Origin: Phylloscopus collybita
Taxonomy: Eukaryota; Chordata; Aves; Passeriformes; Phylloscopidae
NCBI GenBank assembly: GCA_027886175.1
Contig: JAJNNQ010000006.1
Span: forward strand, 4,216,001 to 4,280,000
Direction: 5' to 3'
Length of the DNA: 64,000 nucleotides
Position 1 is the first letter of the stretch. Every line of letters starts with the position of its first letter. The notes under the pieces were generated by a model. It was given only the letters and a program-made list of their open reading frames with translations, was not told the origin of the DNA and ran no database searches. Below, one piece after another: positions 48,197 to 60,000 of the stretch. The position numbers and the translations under genes were made by a program.

Positions 48197-51100
48197 ACAC
48201 AGTTTGACTCCTAGAGATGAAAGCTTTTTCTATGGTATTTGTTTTAAAATGTTTTTCACACATTTAGCTAGCTTCTTGAAAAACAATTTGGATTACACTC
48301 TTATGGACTATGCTAAGGACAACTACTTTTTGTGCTCAATCCTCCATATACGACCCATTTATAAATACTACACGTTCAGTCCAATGAGTTACACAGTAAA
48401 GATCTGTAAGCAAGACTTGATGTTATCCAATACCTAACTTTTCCTATTAGTCAATATTTTCTCTCACATTTTTTCCCCATTCTGTGTGTTTTCATTTAAT
48501 TTCTGCCTCTCAGACTGTAATCTCTCCTGAGTACCTGTCTCAGTTCTTTGGGATGTTAAAAACCCAATTCTTTCTTCCTTTCCTAACAATTAATTATTAT
48601 CACCTATTATCTATGCCTAAGCTTGAAGTAATTCTCTTGACTCCTTCTTAATTTTTGCTGGTTGCTGCATAAGACTCTGCTTTTTGATAAAACAAGAAAA
48701 TCCTTCTGTCCTTCTGATTTGTAATTTCTCTAATGGCTATTTGAATTCTGTCTTTCTTTTACTAAAAGAAAATTAGGAGTATACTAGGACATGCCTGTGC
48801 TTGTCAATCTGGAAAAAAATGTAGGGTGGATATTTAACCACCCTAAGATTCAAGAGTCAGGCCAAAAAAACCCAAAAATCCCCACCAACCAAAAAACAAA
48901 AAACAAACAACACCACCACCACCCTACAAACTATTTTTCCTTTTTTTTTTTTTTAATTTATGAGGGCACACATTTTCTAATGATTTAAACCGCAGTGTTG
49001 AAACACTAAAATGGACACACAATCTGCCTGCAAACCCTGTACCCCTGAAAAATGCTGCAACAATTCCACTACTGTCTCCTTAAGATAAGTGCTGTTTAAA
49101 TTCATTCATTTCCTGGGGAATGATTTTCTGATCCATCAAGGCAAATAGGTACTGTGGGATGCAAAATTAATCAAGAAAAGGAAATTAGGTATTTTTTATG
49201 TTGCTTTCTCTCAAAGAAATCTCTCAATATTACAGCGGACTAAAGTGAAGTGGCCAAAGATAAGAACAGAACTTAGAAGTAGTAAAAAAGGGGCTAAGCC
49301 AGACAGCACTTTTTTTAAGAGAGAAAAGAACATAATTTTTTGTGGATGACTGAATTTCACTAACGTGAATGGTAAGGCATTCTACAGAAAGTTCTTTTCT
49401 CTTTGTCCTGGATATAGGAATTGCAAAAGAAACAGTCAAAAAATACCTTCGAATTAAGGTTTTAAGTTCATAGCTTTTCATGGGCAATTGTTACCCTCAA
49501 TTCTTGAGGTACACTGAAATTATTTCTTCTCAGAACCAGTTAACAGAGAATTAAGGTGAGTTGGTTTTGGAAAATTGCCACTTTTGTTCAAGCCTGTATA
49601 TGACTATGTTCTATAAATATATGACCAAATTCATCTTCCTAATGGATCCAGCTCCTTTACATCCCCCTTCAGGGTTAGAATAGGTAATGCCTTAGTTTCA
49701 AGGGCTTTTATTTTCTTTGACACTTTTGCATAGTTAAAAAACACTTGGATGTCTTTTTCAATTTCATAAAGAGGCTTAGAGGAAGCAATTTCCTCTAACA
49801 CTCCTTTTTGCTGTGTAGTGCCTTGTATTCCCAAGTTCTTACTTATGACCTTTCATGCTGGAGACAGATTACACCTAAACAGACAACACCTCAGTCTTCA
49901 GAGAAGGCTTTCACCTCAGAAAAAGATGAAATAAAAGTGGAGACAATGTAGCACTTTCATTACTTTCAAAGGTCTTCAAGTCTCTAGTGCTTTAACAAAA
50001 AAAAGTGATGAAATTCCTGGCCATGCACTCATGTGACCTTGGTGGAACTCCTACAAGGAGTAACAGGATTCATTTGTTATTTAGAAACATTTTTTTAAAT
50101 TAATATGTTATTAATTCCAGTATGTATGCTGAGACTTGAAAATTTGACTTTGTTTGTGTTTAGTTTTTCCTCAAGGTCTAGGCTCAAGAGCCCAAGTATT
50201 CTTGTGTATCTTCTGTGAGAAATTAAAGAGGGAATCTCTGTTAGTGAGATCCTCTCAACCTGGCTAATATAAGACCCATAAAAGTGGATCTCTGCAATGG
50301 CTGGGTGACTGATAAGCTAATACGATGCTGACTCTATGACTACTCTATCACTCTACTTCACCATAAATCTGCCCTGCAGCCAAAAGAAGAAATCTGATTC
50401 CCATATCTGCACAGAGTAAAAGCCTTTTTCCAACCAGATGGCCAAATAAACAGATTATGTCACTGATCTGGTACAAAACTGCTTGTTTGTTTTCTTGATT
50501 TATATGTTATGTAGATAAATTTGCATTGCTTTGTGAATACTAGGGCTAACAAATGGGAATGTGGGGACAAGAAGTGTGTCCAACTTTTTGGACCGCAAAG
50601 GTGAATTTATTGCATTTAAAAATGGCTGTATATCGATGAAGTGACTAGATCATAACAACCTCTGTGTCATAGAGCAACTGCATAGAACCCTCCTTAAATT
50701 TTCACCTGTGCTTTTCATTCTGAGATGGAGTGCCAAGAAGAAGCATCTTCTCTCCTCCAGTTAGCCTCCCCTAAGGCCTGGGAGGGCAGCAGTTTCATTT
50801 ACCATCCCCAAGGCTGTATAGCTCTAAGGAACAGGATGATTGGCTGTATTCATCCAAATGTAAGTGAGGCCAGCTAGGAGAGTTCTCAGTAACTCTAACC
50901 TCCTTAAGCTTCTGTCGCCCAAGATGATGCTCTGCATACAATGTTATTCAAATAGCTAGTAAACTGAACTCATGCTTCAGTTTAAAACAGCTAGAGAAAA
51001 TCTAAAGTGAAATTCAATGTGCAAAACATTCAATCAAAAACTAAATTGCAATCTCAATTGTGGAGCAATTCCAAGAAAAGGCAAGTCAGTCTGTAACAAG

Positions 51101-51294
51101 AATGCAGAGTGATGCAGGCTGAACAATTTACTTTTCTTCTTAACGGATAAATGAAAATTATGTTCTCAGTGCCAGGCACGTTCTACTACAAGCATAATTA
51201 AGGCATTGATTCTGATCTAAATTAGAAACACAAGGAAAAGAGAGGAATAGATTTGCCTTTGACTTCAGTGTAGCAGTAATTGATCATTAAATTT
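48197..51294. other. AT-rich non-coding sequence
   Basis: A C/A-rich patch lies at 48860-48925 (including CACCACCACC). No gene or mobile element was recognised. Confidence 0.5.
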
Positions 51295-51337
51295 TATTTT
51301 TTATTATTATTATTATTGTTATTGTTATTGTTATTAT
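51295..51337. repeat. (TTA)n(TTATTG)n compound microsatellite
   Basis: ATT units followed by three GTTATT units. Confidence 0.9.
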
Positions 51338-51825
51338 ACAGAACCCTTTCTTCACAGTCTTACAATACAAGAAACAAACCTAAACATTCTAACATAAATG
51401 TGAAGTACTGAAGAACTATGTGAGTCTCCATTGCTACTTTCCTGTTGTGGGAATTGAGCATTTTCCGTATCTCTGGTCTGGACACACTCTGGCTTCATTT
51501 TGCCAGCATGATGGAATGAGACTTATATGAACAACAGGCATTCAGCACACACCAAAGAAAAATCTGCATGCAGTGGCAGAGGTGGAGCTGGAGTGAGCTC
51601 CATTAGAGCTACACAGAGCATGTGCTTGTGTGAGACAAACCTTGGACAAGGGTTTAAAAGCCAAGAGCTTTAAAATCTCAGTCTGTGCATGACTGAATAA
51701 CTATCTCCACTAAAAACCTGTTGAGGTTGCATCTTAATCCCTGTTCCTGGAACATCACTTAGTGATGCAAAATCAGAGGTCTGTAGAGAAGCCCATTATA
51801 TAGGTTTGGTGGATACTGGTGGAGG

Positions 51826-51912
51826 ACATACATTCACATCTAATTACACTTTTTTTTTAAATTGCATTTTTTCTTGTTATTATAAGCATAATAATTTTAA
51901 CTGGTTTTTGAA
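51826..51912 (+). repeat. Diverged local repeat, copy 1
   Basis: tacattcacatctaattaca followed by cttgttattataagcataat and actggtttttgaa corresponds to the copy at 52461-52564, about 0.63 kb away. Identity is high in two blocks, with unrelated sequence between them. Confidence 0.6.
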
Positions 51913-52460
51913 TTTTTTTTTCAGCATCAAGAGACTGATTCCTTATGTTTTTCTTCTGGTATGACTTCTCAGACAGGTCAATTCAACTAACAGTACAAAT
52001 GTCTCATTTTACTTACCATAAAAGCAACATAAATTGTCCACATAATATAGTGTGACAGAAAAACATAGAGAATAAAAGAAAAACATAGAAAAATATTTAT
52101 TTGCATTATTTAATGGACTTGCTTTGGCCATGATCTCTGTTCTTTGTTATTTGCTCTCCGTGTTCATTTGAACAAACAGATTTTATTAGAACAAAAGCTC
52201 ACAGAAAATGAAGTTAAAAGTCATGAGTATTTGCAGAGGCCAAACATTTAATTCAGAAAAAAATTATCAATATGGAAATGCTTTCTCACTTTGTGAGAGA
52301 TCACAGTAAATAACACAAGAGAGCTCTACAAAACAAGGCAACATATAGGACTGATTTGAAATCACAAGTTTGAAAGAGTAAATACATTTAAAAGGATGCA
52401 CATTCAAAGACATGAATGATCTACTAGAAAGCATAAAAAAATAGAACTAAAACCAAGAGA

Positions 52461-52564
52461 TACATTCACACCTAATTATACCTTGTTATTATATATCTTA
52501 TTGTTATTATATATCTATTATATCTTGTTATTATAAGGATAATCATATTAACTGTTTTTTGAAA
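52461..52564 (+). repeat. Diverged local repeat, copy 2
   Basis: tacattcacacctaattata, then cttgttattataaggataat and actgttttttgaa. Between the two matching blocks, ttgttattatatatct is itself repeated three times imperfectly, suggesting local expansion. Confidence 0.6.
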
Positions 52565-55499
52565 TGCATGACAATGCATAGATTTCATAGAAGCTAATTA
52601 AAATTAGTTTAAAAAATTCTGTTTAACCTAAATTTAAAAGTAAAATTGTGTTTTAAACTGTTTTTTTTCTGTATACCTTAAAATATTTTATTTCTGCTCA
52701 TTCCACCACAAGGTGTGAAGCACCGAGTTCTCGCCTTTAAGGATTTTTTTTGCCAGCTGATATATTCCAGACAAGGAGAATATATTTTGATTTTAGAATG
52801 AAAATTTCAATAGTCAATATTCCTGAGTAATTTTAGTATTTTTGTCAGGGTAAGAACAAAAACAAACAAGTAAAACCCACCAAAAAATTGCAAACCAAAT
52901 AGTCAGAAGTAGCTGTTATGAGAATGTCCTTTGAAATTGCTATCTTGTTTTCTCTCTCAGTATTTTTATAAGTAGACCAAGCTTCTCTCTTGTCAAGTTT
53001 TTCCCTTGAGTATGGGAGCTGATGAGTATTGATTCAGTTCCCAAGTACAGGTTTGTGGTGCTGAGAAATTAAATTTTTTGTTTAGTACAATCCAATTCTG
53101 TGATCTATTTTTTTATAATTTTTTTTCAGAGTAAATTATTTTCTATGAAGTTATCTAGACAGTACCTAAACATTTCATCTTAGCAAGAAAGGAATAATAA
53201 CAGTATCAGTAAAAGGAAACTAGTGTATTTTGATAGTTTTATGCTTCGTGTAAAACATTTTTATACAGCTCTTTTCAAGGTCTCATATACTTTAGATTCT
53301 CCAAATAATTCTTATGTGTTTTTATTTCATTTCATTTCATTTCTGTCAGCTCAGGACCTCCACAGAAAAGCTCTCATAGAACCATACACCCTGAATTCAT
53401 ATCCATGAAAATGATAAATTACAATTGATTATGTCTGATCTCTGAAAGTAACCAATTCCTCTCTTTAGGACTAGTTGAAAGCAGTCTCCTGAACTGACTA
53501 GGTGACTGATTCATATATAAAGATAAACTGGCTATTTAACTAAATATCTGCATAAAACAAGTTTCTGTAACTCAGGCTTTGTCTTTGCTACTTCTTTTTT
53601 TAAACAAGAAACATATTTATTTAGCCATTTTTTGTTGTCATACCCTATTTTATACCAGTGAAAATTTTCAAGATCATAACAACTTATAGATACCATGTGC
53701 ATTACGTGATTTAACATTGTAGCAGGAGGTAATTAGATATTTTTTGAGCTTTTTGACTTGATTAGAGTGGACATGAAATGTGTGAGTTTTAATTCTTTGC
53801 TTTCTATCCACTCAGGAGTTCGCTTTGAAAATGTCTTTTTTTTTTTTTTTTTTTTTTAAATGGTAGTATTTGTTGAAGTGACATCGGATTTGTTAGATGT
53901 TCCAATGATTTGATGTGTTTATTGCTCTCATCTCTTGTTGAGCACCTGCAGGCAGCATGTAATTGGAACACACATTTTGATCTTTAGGACTTTTTCTATA
54001 TCTCAAGATTGGATTATCTGTTTATTTGCTACTGATGTATTTAGCTTTTAAGAACTTTATTTTTCCTTTTGTTTTGGTGATTTGCTGTTAACTTATGAAG
54101 ACTCTATAGTTACAACAGCCAGACTCCTGCAACTCAGGCTCGAAGTGTCTGAAAAACAGTGCACAGTCACTCAGTAGAAATCCACATCTTTAAAAAGTGG
54201 TGTTCTAGGAGCAGCAATTATCTGTGCATGATTACCTCCTAACTTGCTAAATGGCTAGTTCAGATCTCCTGCTGTCAGTAAACAACCAGGGGCTGATTAA
54301 CAGTCTTCTTATCATTCCAAATCCCTTTGATGTATGCTATGCTACTTTTGACCTCTTTTTTTCAATTCCATGTGTGTTTCTGGAGTAGGTTACCAATTTC
54401 AGTAGTGGAAAGAAGGGAGTTATTCAGCGTGCCTGACCTAAAATGGAATATCCCAACTGAATACGAAAGACTCTCTGCCTTACCTGATGTCATTTTATAA
54501 AGCCTTTTCCAACCCCCACAATATACTTACTTTCACTGTATCTTGTGAATCCCTAAACCTCTTTTTATTTCCTCTTTTCTTCAAGCAGTGTATTTATAAG
54601 TGAGCACATACTGACACTATTGCAAGTAGAAAACAGGCATAAAGTATCCATAACCCTTGAAATGGAATAAGGTTTTTCATGTTGCTTAAATAGCACCTTA
54701 GCTTTACTTTTAAGACAATTGCATTGCAAATCTTATACTAATCCAGTTATATTCGTTTCCTACCTAGATGATTGCTATGGGATGTGCAGCTTGTCTTTTA
54801 TGAAGTAAGTGAAAATCATCAATTAAGTTTGCCTTATTCACCAAAGGCCTTATAGGTTGTATAGTTTCTGATTAATAATATCATTTCTGTACCAATGACC
54901 TATATGGAATTTTTTTCTCCAGTTTTCTGCACCTGTTGGTCTGATAATAACCTTCAGTTCAGTGAGAACCTAATAAAAAAGTAAGTTGCTGTTGATGGCT
55001 ATTGAGACAAGAAGTTAGCAGCAGATGTTGATAACAATTGTGTAAGAATATCCAGAGCAACATTGTGAAAAACAACGTTCACTTTCTTAGAAAATTTATA
55101 AGTTTAATAAAAATAAAAAAAATAGACAATTAGGAGACAGAAAAACAGAACTTCTCTGCTGAGGGTGTCTGGCACCAAGCCAGCCAGCATACCCTACCTC
55201 TTCAGAGCCTTTGTTGTAAGGATCTCTCTGTTACATTTTCAACAGACTCTAATGCTAGATTCAAACATTCAATTTGGGTATGATTTTCTTTGTAAAGTTT
55301 CAATTCCCCCCCAAGTATATTATCTGGCAGTTCTATCTGTGGTGGCTCCACTCTGTCTGCTAACATACTCATAAATCCTTCTTTTGAGGTTCTGGTCATC
55401 TTTGATAACAGAGGTTCAATAGTCCTTTATCACTAGTCTTCATGCAGGAATACAAGATGACTCCCCCTTGCCTTGTGGCTTGGTCAGTTTAGATGCTAA
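52565..55499. other. AT-rich non-coding sequence
   Basis: (ATTTC)n lies at 53321-53344 and T22 at 53836-53857. No gene was recognised. Confidence 0.5.
53836..53857. repeat. Homopolymer T22
   Basis: Uninterrupted run of 22 T. No adjacent retrocopy was recognised. Confidence 0.9.
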
Positions 55500-55504
55500 A
55501 AAGG

Positions 55505-55575
55505 GAAAACAAACAAACAAACAAAAAAAATCCACCAAAAAACACAAAACAAAACAAAAAGAACAAAAAAAACAC
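55505..55575. repeat. (CAAA)n-type low-complexity tract
   Basis: A-rich CAAA/AAAAC units. Lys/Asn-rich and Phe-rich frames here are artefacts. Confidence 0.9.
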
Positions 55576-55839
55576 AGTCTTTACTATGTTACAATCAAAA
55601 AATATATATTCAGCACATTTCAAAACTCTATTAATAAAAGAACATACAATACAACCTTCCCATATTATACATAAAGCAATCATCTCACTATATGTGAAAA
55701 GCCAACTACAAAATATGCATTTATAACAACATGAATGAGGAAAGCAAAAGTACATTTTCTGAAGTTCTTCAAAGGTTTATGCACACCTCAAGGACAGGCT
55801 GCAAAAAATAAACTCTATTGATTTTTTGTGAAACAGGTA

Positions 55840-56330
55840 TTCTGGAATCTTTTCATCTCAAAAGCATTATACTTTTTAAAATAACACATCTTCACTGCCA
55901 CTCTTTATTTAGAGTCGTGCTCAGTTTCATCTGATGTTTTGAAGTGATCCTAAGGACATAAGAAATGGTGGGTGAGGCCGGCCCAGATTCATTCAGTCCA
56001 GGGGATGTCATCTAGAAGCATGAAAGTCTCTTCAAGCATTCTCCTTGTGTTCCCCCAGCATGCCACTCTGAGAGGTGTTGGAAAGAACGTCTTTGCCCAA
56101 TTCTTTCAATAACCACTTCAAAATCTGCAGACACAGGAAGCACGGTGGCAGCTGTAGAGAGGACCATACACCTATAATGAAGAAAAGATGAAGAAAGAGG
56201 ATACCTTCTGTTACTCTGGAAGGGAAAAGGTAAAAATTCCCTAATAGAAAGCAAAAGAATGACTCTCTGAACTCCTGCCACAGGCTGCAACTCCATTTCC
56301 ATAGCAGTACATGTTGGTGCCACCTTATAC
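55840..56330 (-). other. Unassigned block with polyadenylation signal, minus-strand reading
   Basis: Read on the minus strand, a 103-codon open frame (56323-56012) is followed about 100 bp later by AATAAA (complement of 55904-55909). This resembles a transcript 3' end or a decayed mobile element. The frame contains ERIGQRRSFQHLSEWHAGG but I recognise no family. It lies beside the LTR at 56491, so an ERV-related origin is possible. Confidence 0.25.
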
Positions 56331-56490
56331 CATTATAACATGAGGCCTGCCTCTAGCTCTCTGTGCTGGTCAAGGGAATTTTAATCAGGTTAAAATGCGG
56401 TTCTTATCTACCAAAAGTTGAAGGCAGAATAAAGAATACTTAAATAAATAAAACAAATTACATGCAATTAAGAACTAGAATGAAGCAACT

Positions 56491-57012
56491 TGTTGGTTGT
56501 AGAAGGGAATACAGGTGACCTTGCCCCTGATAAGTAACAGCTGTGATAATTACCTGATTCAGCCTTGCCCCTGATGAGTCACAGCTATATCCAATAAAGG
56601 ATAAGTGTGCTAAAAGGGAGTGGGTTAGCTAGTGAGGGTGAATCATGAAGGAGGAGGAACCTTGAGCGGAGGGAGTGAGAGTATCATGAAGAAGAATGAT
56701 CTTGGGGAGAGACTCACTGCTATGAGGTCAGTCTGGGTCTGCAGTTAGGGCCTCTTGGAACTTGCAGTCATAGCCTAGCTAGGTAAAAGCCTGCAGTCTG
56801 AGTCTGCAAACCAGTACATGCAGTCACAGTTTAGCAGGAAATAACCAGCAGTCAGAGGCTGCAAGGGAAATGTACAGCAGGAGCTTGCTGCAGCCAGAGT
56901 CAGTGAAAGTCGGCATTAGGATGGCTGAGCTGTGAAGAGGAATAAACCTGGAGTCTTTTCACATTGTGATAAACAAGAAGTCTGTGTCTCAGCTCACTTC
57001 CATCCTCTAACA
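56491..57012 (+). mobile_element. ERV solo LTR
   Basis: It starts TGTTGGTTGTAGAAGGG and ends CATCCTCTAACA, giving TGTT...AACA inverted ends. AATAAA at 56941-56946 lies 66 bp before the end, giving a U3-R-U5 layout of 522 bp. The sequence resembles a passerine ERV LTR from memory. No primer-binding site follows and no polypurine tract precedes, so it is a solo LTR. The flanking five bases (caact and agaga) do not match, so the target duplication has decayed or the flanks have been rearranged. Confidence 0.75.
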
Positions 57013-60000
57013 AGAGAGCTGCTGCAGCAATTGATGATTGTCCTTTTTCTGGCATGGTAATAACATTCGTAACTGGAACAAAATTGTATTTTCAGGAGAC
57101 AAATTTCTTCACAGTGTGGTAAAAAATCTGGTATGAGCTGAGAATCCCCGTGGGTTTGAATGGAGGGCACATTTTTTTGAACTTGTTGTCTTTGATATAA
57201 ACACAGAGCAATATTAGGAGGGGAAAAAAAGAAAAAAAAGAAAAACCTAAGGTGGAGAAGGAGGAGTAGCCTCAAAGGAGACATAAATATACCTTTCAAA
57301 ATAAAATAATACATTGCACACTATTTATTCATTGAGAGACAATAAAAGTATATAGCTTGATAATCAACAGAATAATTCTATATAGACAATATCCTGGGTA
57401 TACAGCCAGACAATTTAGCAGTTAAATTCTGCTTAGTTCAAACACAAATTTTACAAAACTCTTTTGCACGTCTTTCAATGAATAAGTTTCTTTATGCATT
57501 TCTTACACTGTGAGGTTCTGAATATCCCAGAACTTCATCTTCTCACTAAGAAATCTAAGCTATAAACTTCACATTACAGATTAGTAGAATTTGTTCTTAA
57601 GTTTCTGTCTTGCTTCAAGTGAGTCAAATTCTTCTCTATGTTACTATGGATAAGCTTTCTAATGTGGTCTTTCTAACTGTTAATCACTCTTCATTTTACA
57701 TTTTCACTTGCTTTTTGACTTGGAGGGGGAAAATACTTTCCAATAGACTGAAATTTATTTTGCTGTCTCAATAGAAAAAAAAGAAAAGAAAAAGTAACTA
57801 TTCTTCAGAGGCTGTATGAATATGTTTTGGCATCCAAAGCACAAAACAGTGCAATGAGTCAATGAGACAGCCTAAGAGAGTCTCAGACAAAGAAGCATAT
57901 AAATGGCTATTAGAACATAGTGGTGAAATAACAGTTCTTGTAGGTGAATGTATCCTCTGCTGTAGATAAGATGCCAAAGAAAGTCTTTGTAGCTAAATTG
58001 TCATTAAAAAAAACAAAACAGAATCATTCTTAGTCAATTCTGATAACTTTGATGATGATCCTTGTTTAATCTGAATATTTAAAATTTGAACTTGGGGTAA
58101 ATACTAGTTTTTCACACACTATAGGAGTTTGTTTAGAACTATATAAAGTCAGAAATAACTTGGAACTCTGAGTTGACAGAAAACAGAAATGCCATAAGCT
58201 CTTCTGTGCTAGTTGCAACTGAGGTATATTGATAGGGTAGTTTACTGTAAAAAGTAGGTCATCAATTCACAGGTGTAGTTAGAAAATTAAGGTTCAGGGA
58301 CAGATATTGACAGACTGTGAAGGAACAGTAGAGGCTAGAAAGAAGAATAACTGCTTACAGAAAAATGAGTAGAGTTGAGTCCTAAGAAAGATGCTACAGG
58401 TTTTTAAAAGAGACTAAAAAAGGTTCTTGTTCCCAAATGAAAACAAAAAACTAAGTTTAGACGTTGCTATGAAAACTGATTAGGATTTCTTAGATGAGAG
58501 ATTAATAAATCTGCAAGTATTACTTTGCTTCTTGACATAAACATGAACTGCAAATAGATGTCTACAATTTTCTTTTTGTGCCATAAACCCAAACCAAAGC
58601 AGATTCGTACTACAATAGTCTTCTGGCAGATATGTGCATTATGTTTCCAAAGCTTTTCTGTTTTTTCTGGATATAGGAGAAAAAGGCTGACAAATTCTTA
58701 TAAATCTATTCTTAGTGCCTAAGATGTGTAAAGCTTATGGCAAAATAAAAGGTTAAATAAAAGGAAAGGAAAATAAAAGATCATTTTCTCTCCTTTAGAA
58801 ATAATAAGAACAACAAGAAAACAGAAAGAAAGAAACCTAAGTGAAAGAAGAAATTACCAACATGAAAGTAAAACAAAGCAGAATGTGAATGTCATACATC
58901 AGTATTTCTGGAGTTAATAATTTAGGACACTTTTGTGGTCTGTATGTCTATGTTATGTATTCTCTCCTTTGATGCTTCGTATATGCAGCTGACCTAAGAA
59001 ATGCCATGACTGTAGAGTTGCTTTGATATTCATGCAGAAAGAGAATTCTCCATTCCTTCCATTGCAACTTGCCACTTTTACCTTTTGGCCAGAAACTGCC
59101 TAACTGGCAGCTTATTACTGTCCCAAATAGTAGCTGACAGATTAAGCATGGTACTCAGCTTGCACTTTTTTCTATGAACACCTGGGAATGGACAACATTT
59201 CTAGGTAGTTATGAGGACATATCTTGATGTTTTTGTTATTTTTCTATAAGCTGTGTTGATTTAATTGAGTACTGAGGATGAGGCAATCCTGGTAGACTCA
59301 CACTGAATACAGTTAACCCGAGAGTATGGTACAAACTGCCTTGTCTTGCTGTTAATTCTAAAAACAGAACCTCTTTGGCATGATTTTCAAAAGTTACCTC
59401 TATGTCTTAGTTATCTGGGCATGTTTAGCTGGAGACAAGGCATTAGGCTTATCTTTCATTTTCTGAATATTCTTTTAATTCTGAACATCAAAGTCTTTAA
59501 AGTTTGTCTTGTTGGATACTCAGAATTGCCACGTGCTTTTGTAAAGTGTGGTCCTACTCTCAGTAGATATTTGCTGTGCCCAAGTTATCAGCACTCCTTC
59601 TAGCTTTGTGGTCACAAATTAAAATTGGTATGACCTAGTTCTTATAAATGTGGCACTTGAGATTTACACCCCTCTGCAGAACTGTCTTTGTACAAAAGAT
59701 TAGTACACCTAAGATGGATATTTCTGTCAGGGAACTTTTGTGACTGGCAACATTTTGGGGGGGGTTATAAGGTTTCACTGTTTCTTATTATATTTTATAC
59801 CTTTTTATTAGTTTTTATTATTTTGTTACCTATTACTTCTATTTAAAAAAAACAAAGAGTGATTACAAGGTAAAATACTGCTTGACTCATCCTTTTCAGT
59901 AATGTCATTAGGGACTGAAATGCCAGCTTTAACACAGAAATCTTCATTGCCTCCTGACACTGAGCCACACTACACCTGCCAGTCTCCCAATAGTCAGTTT

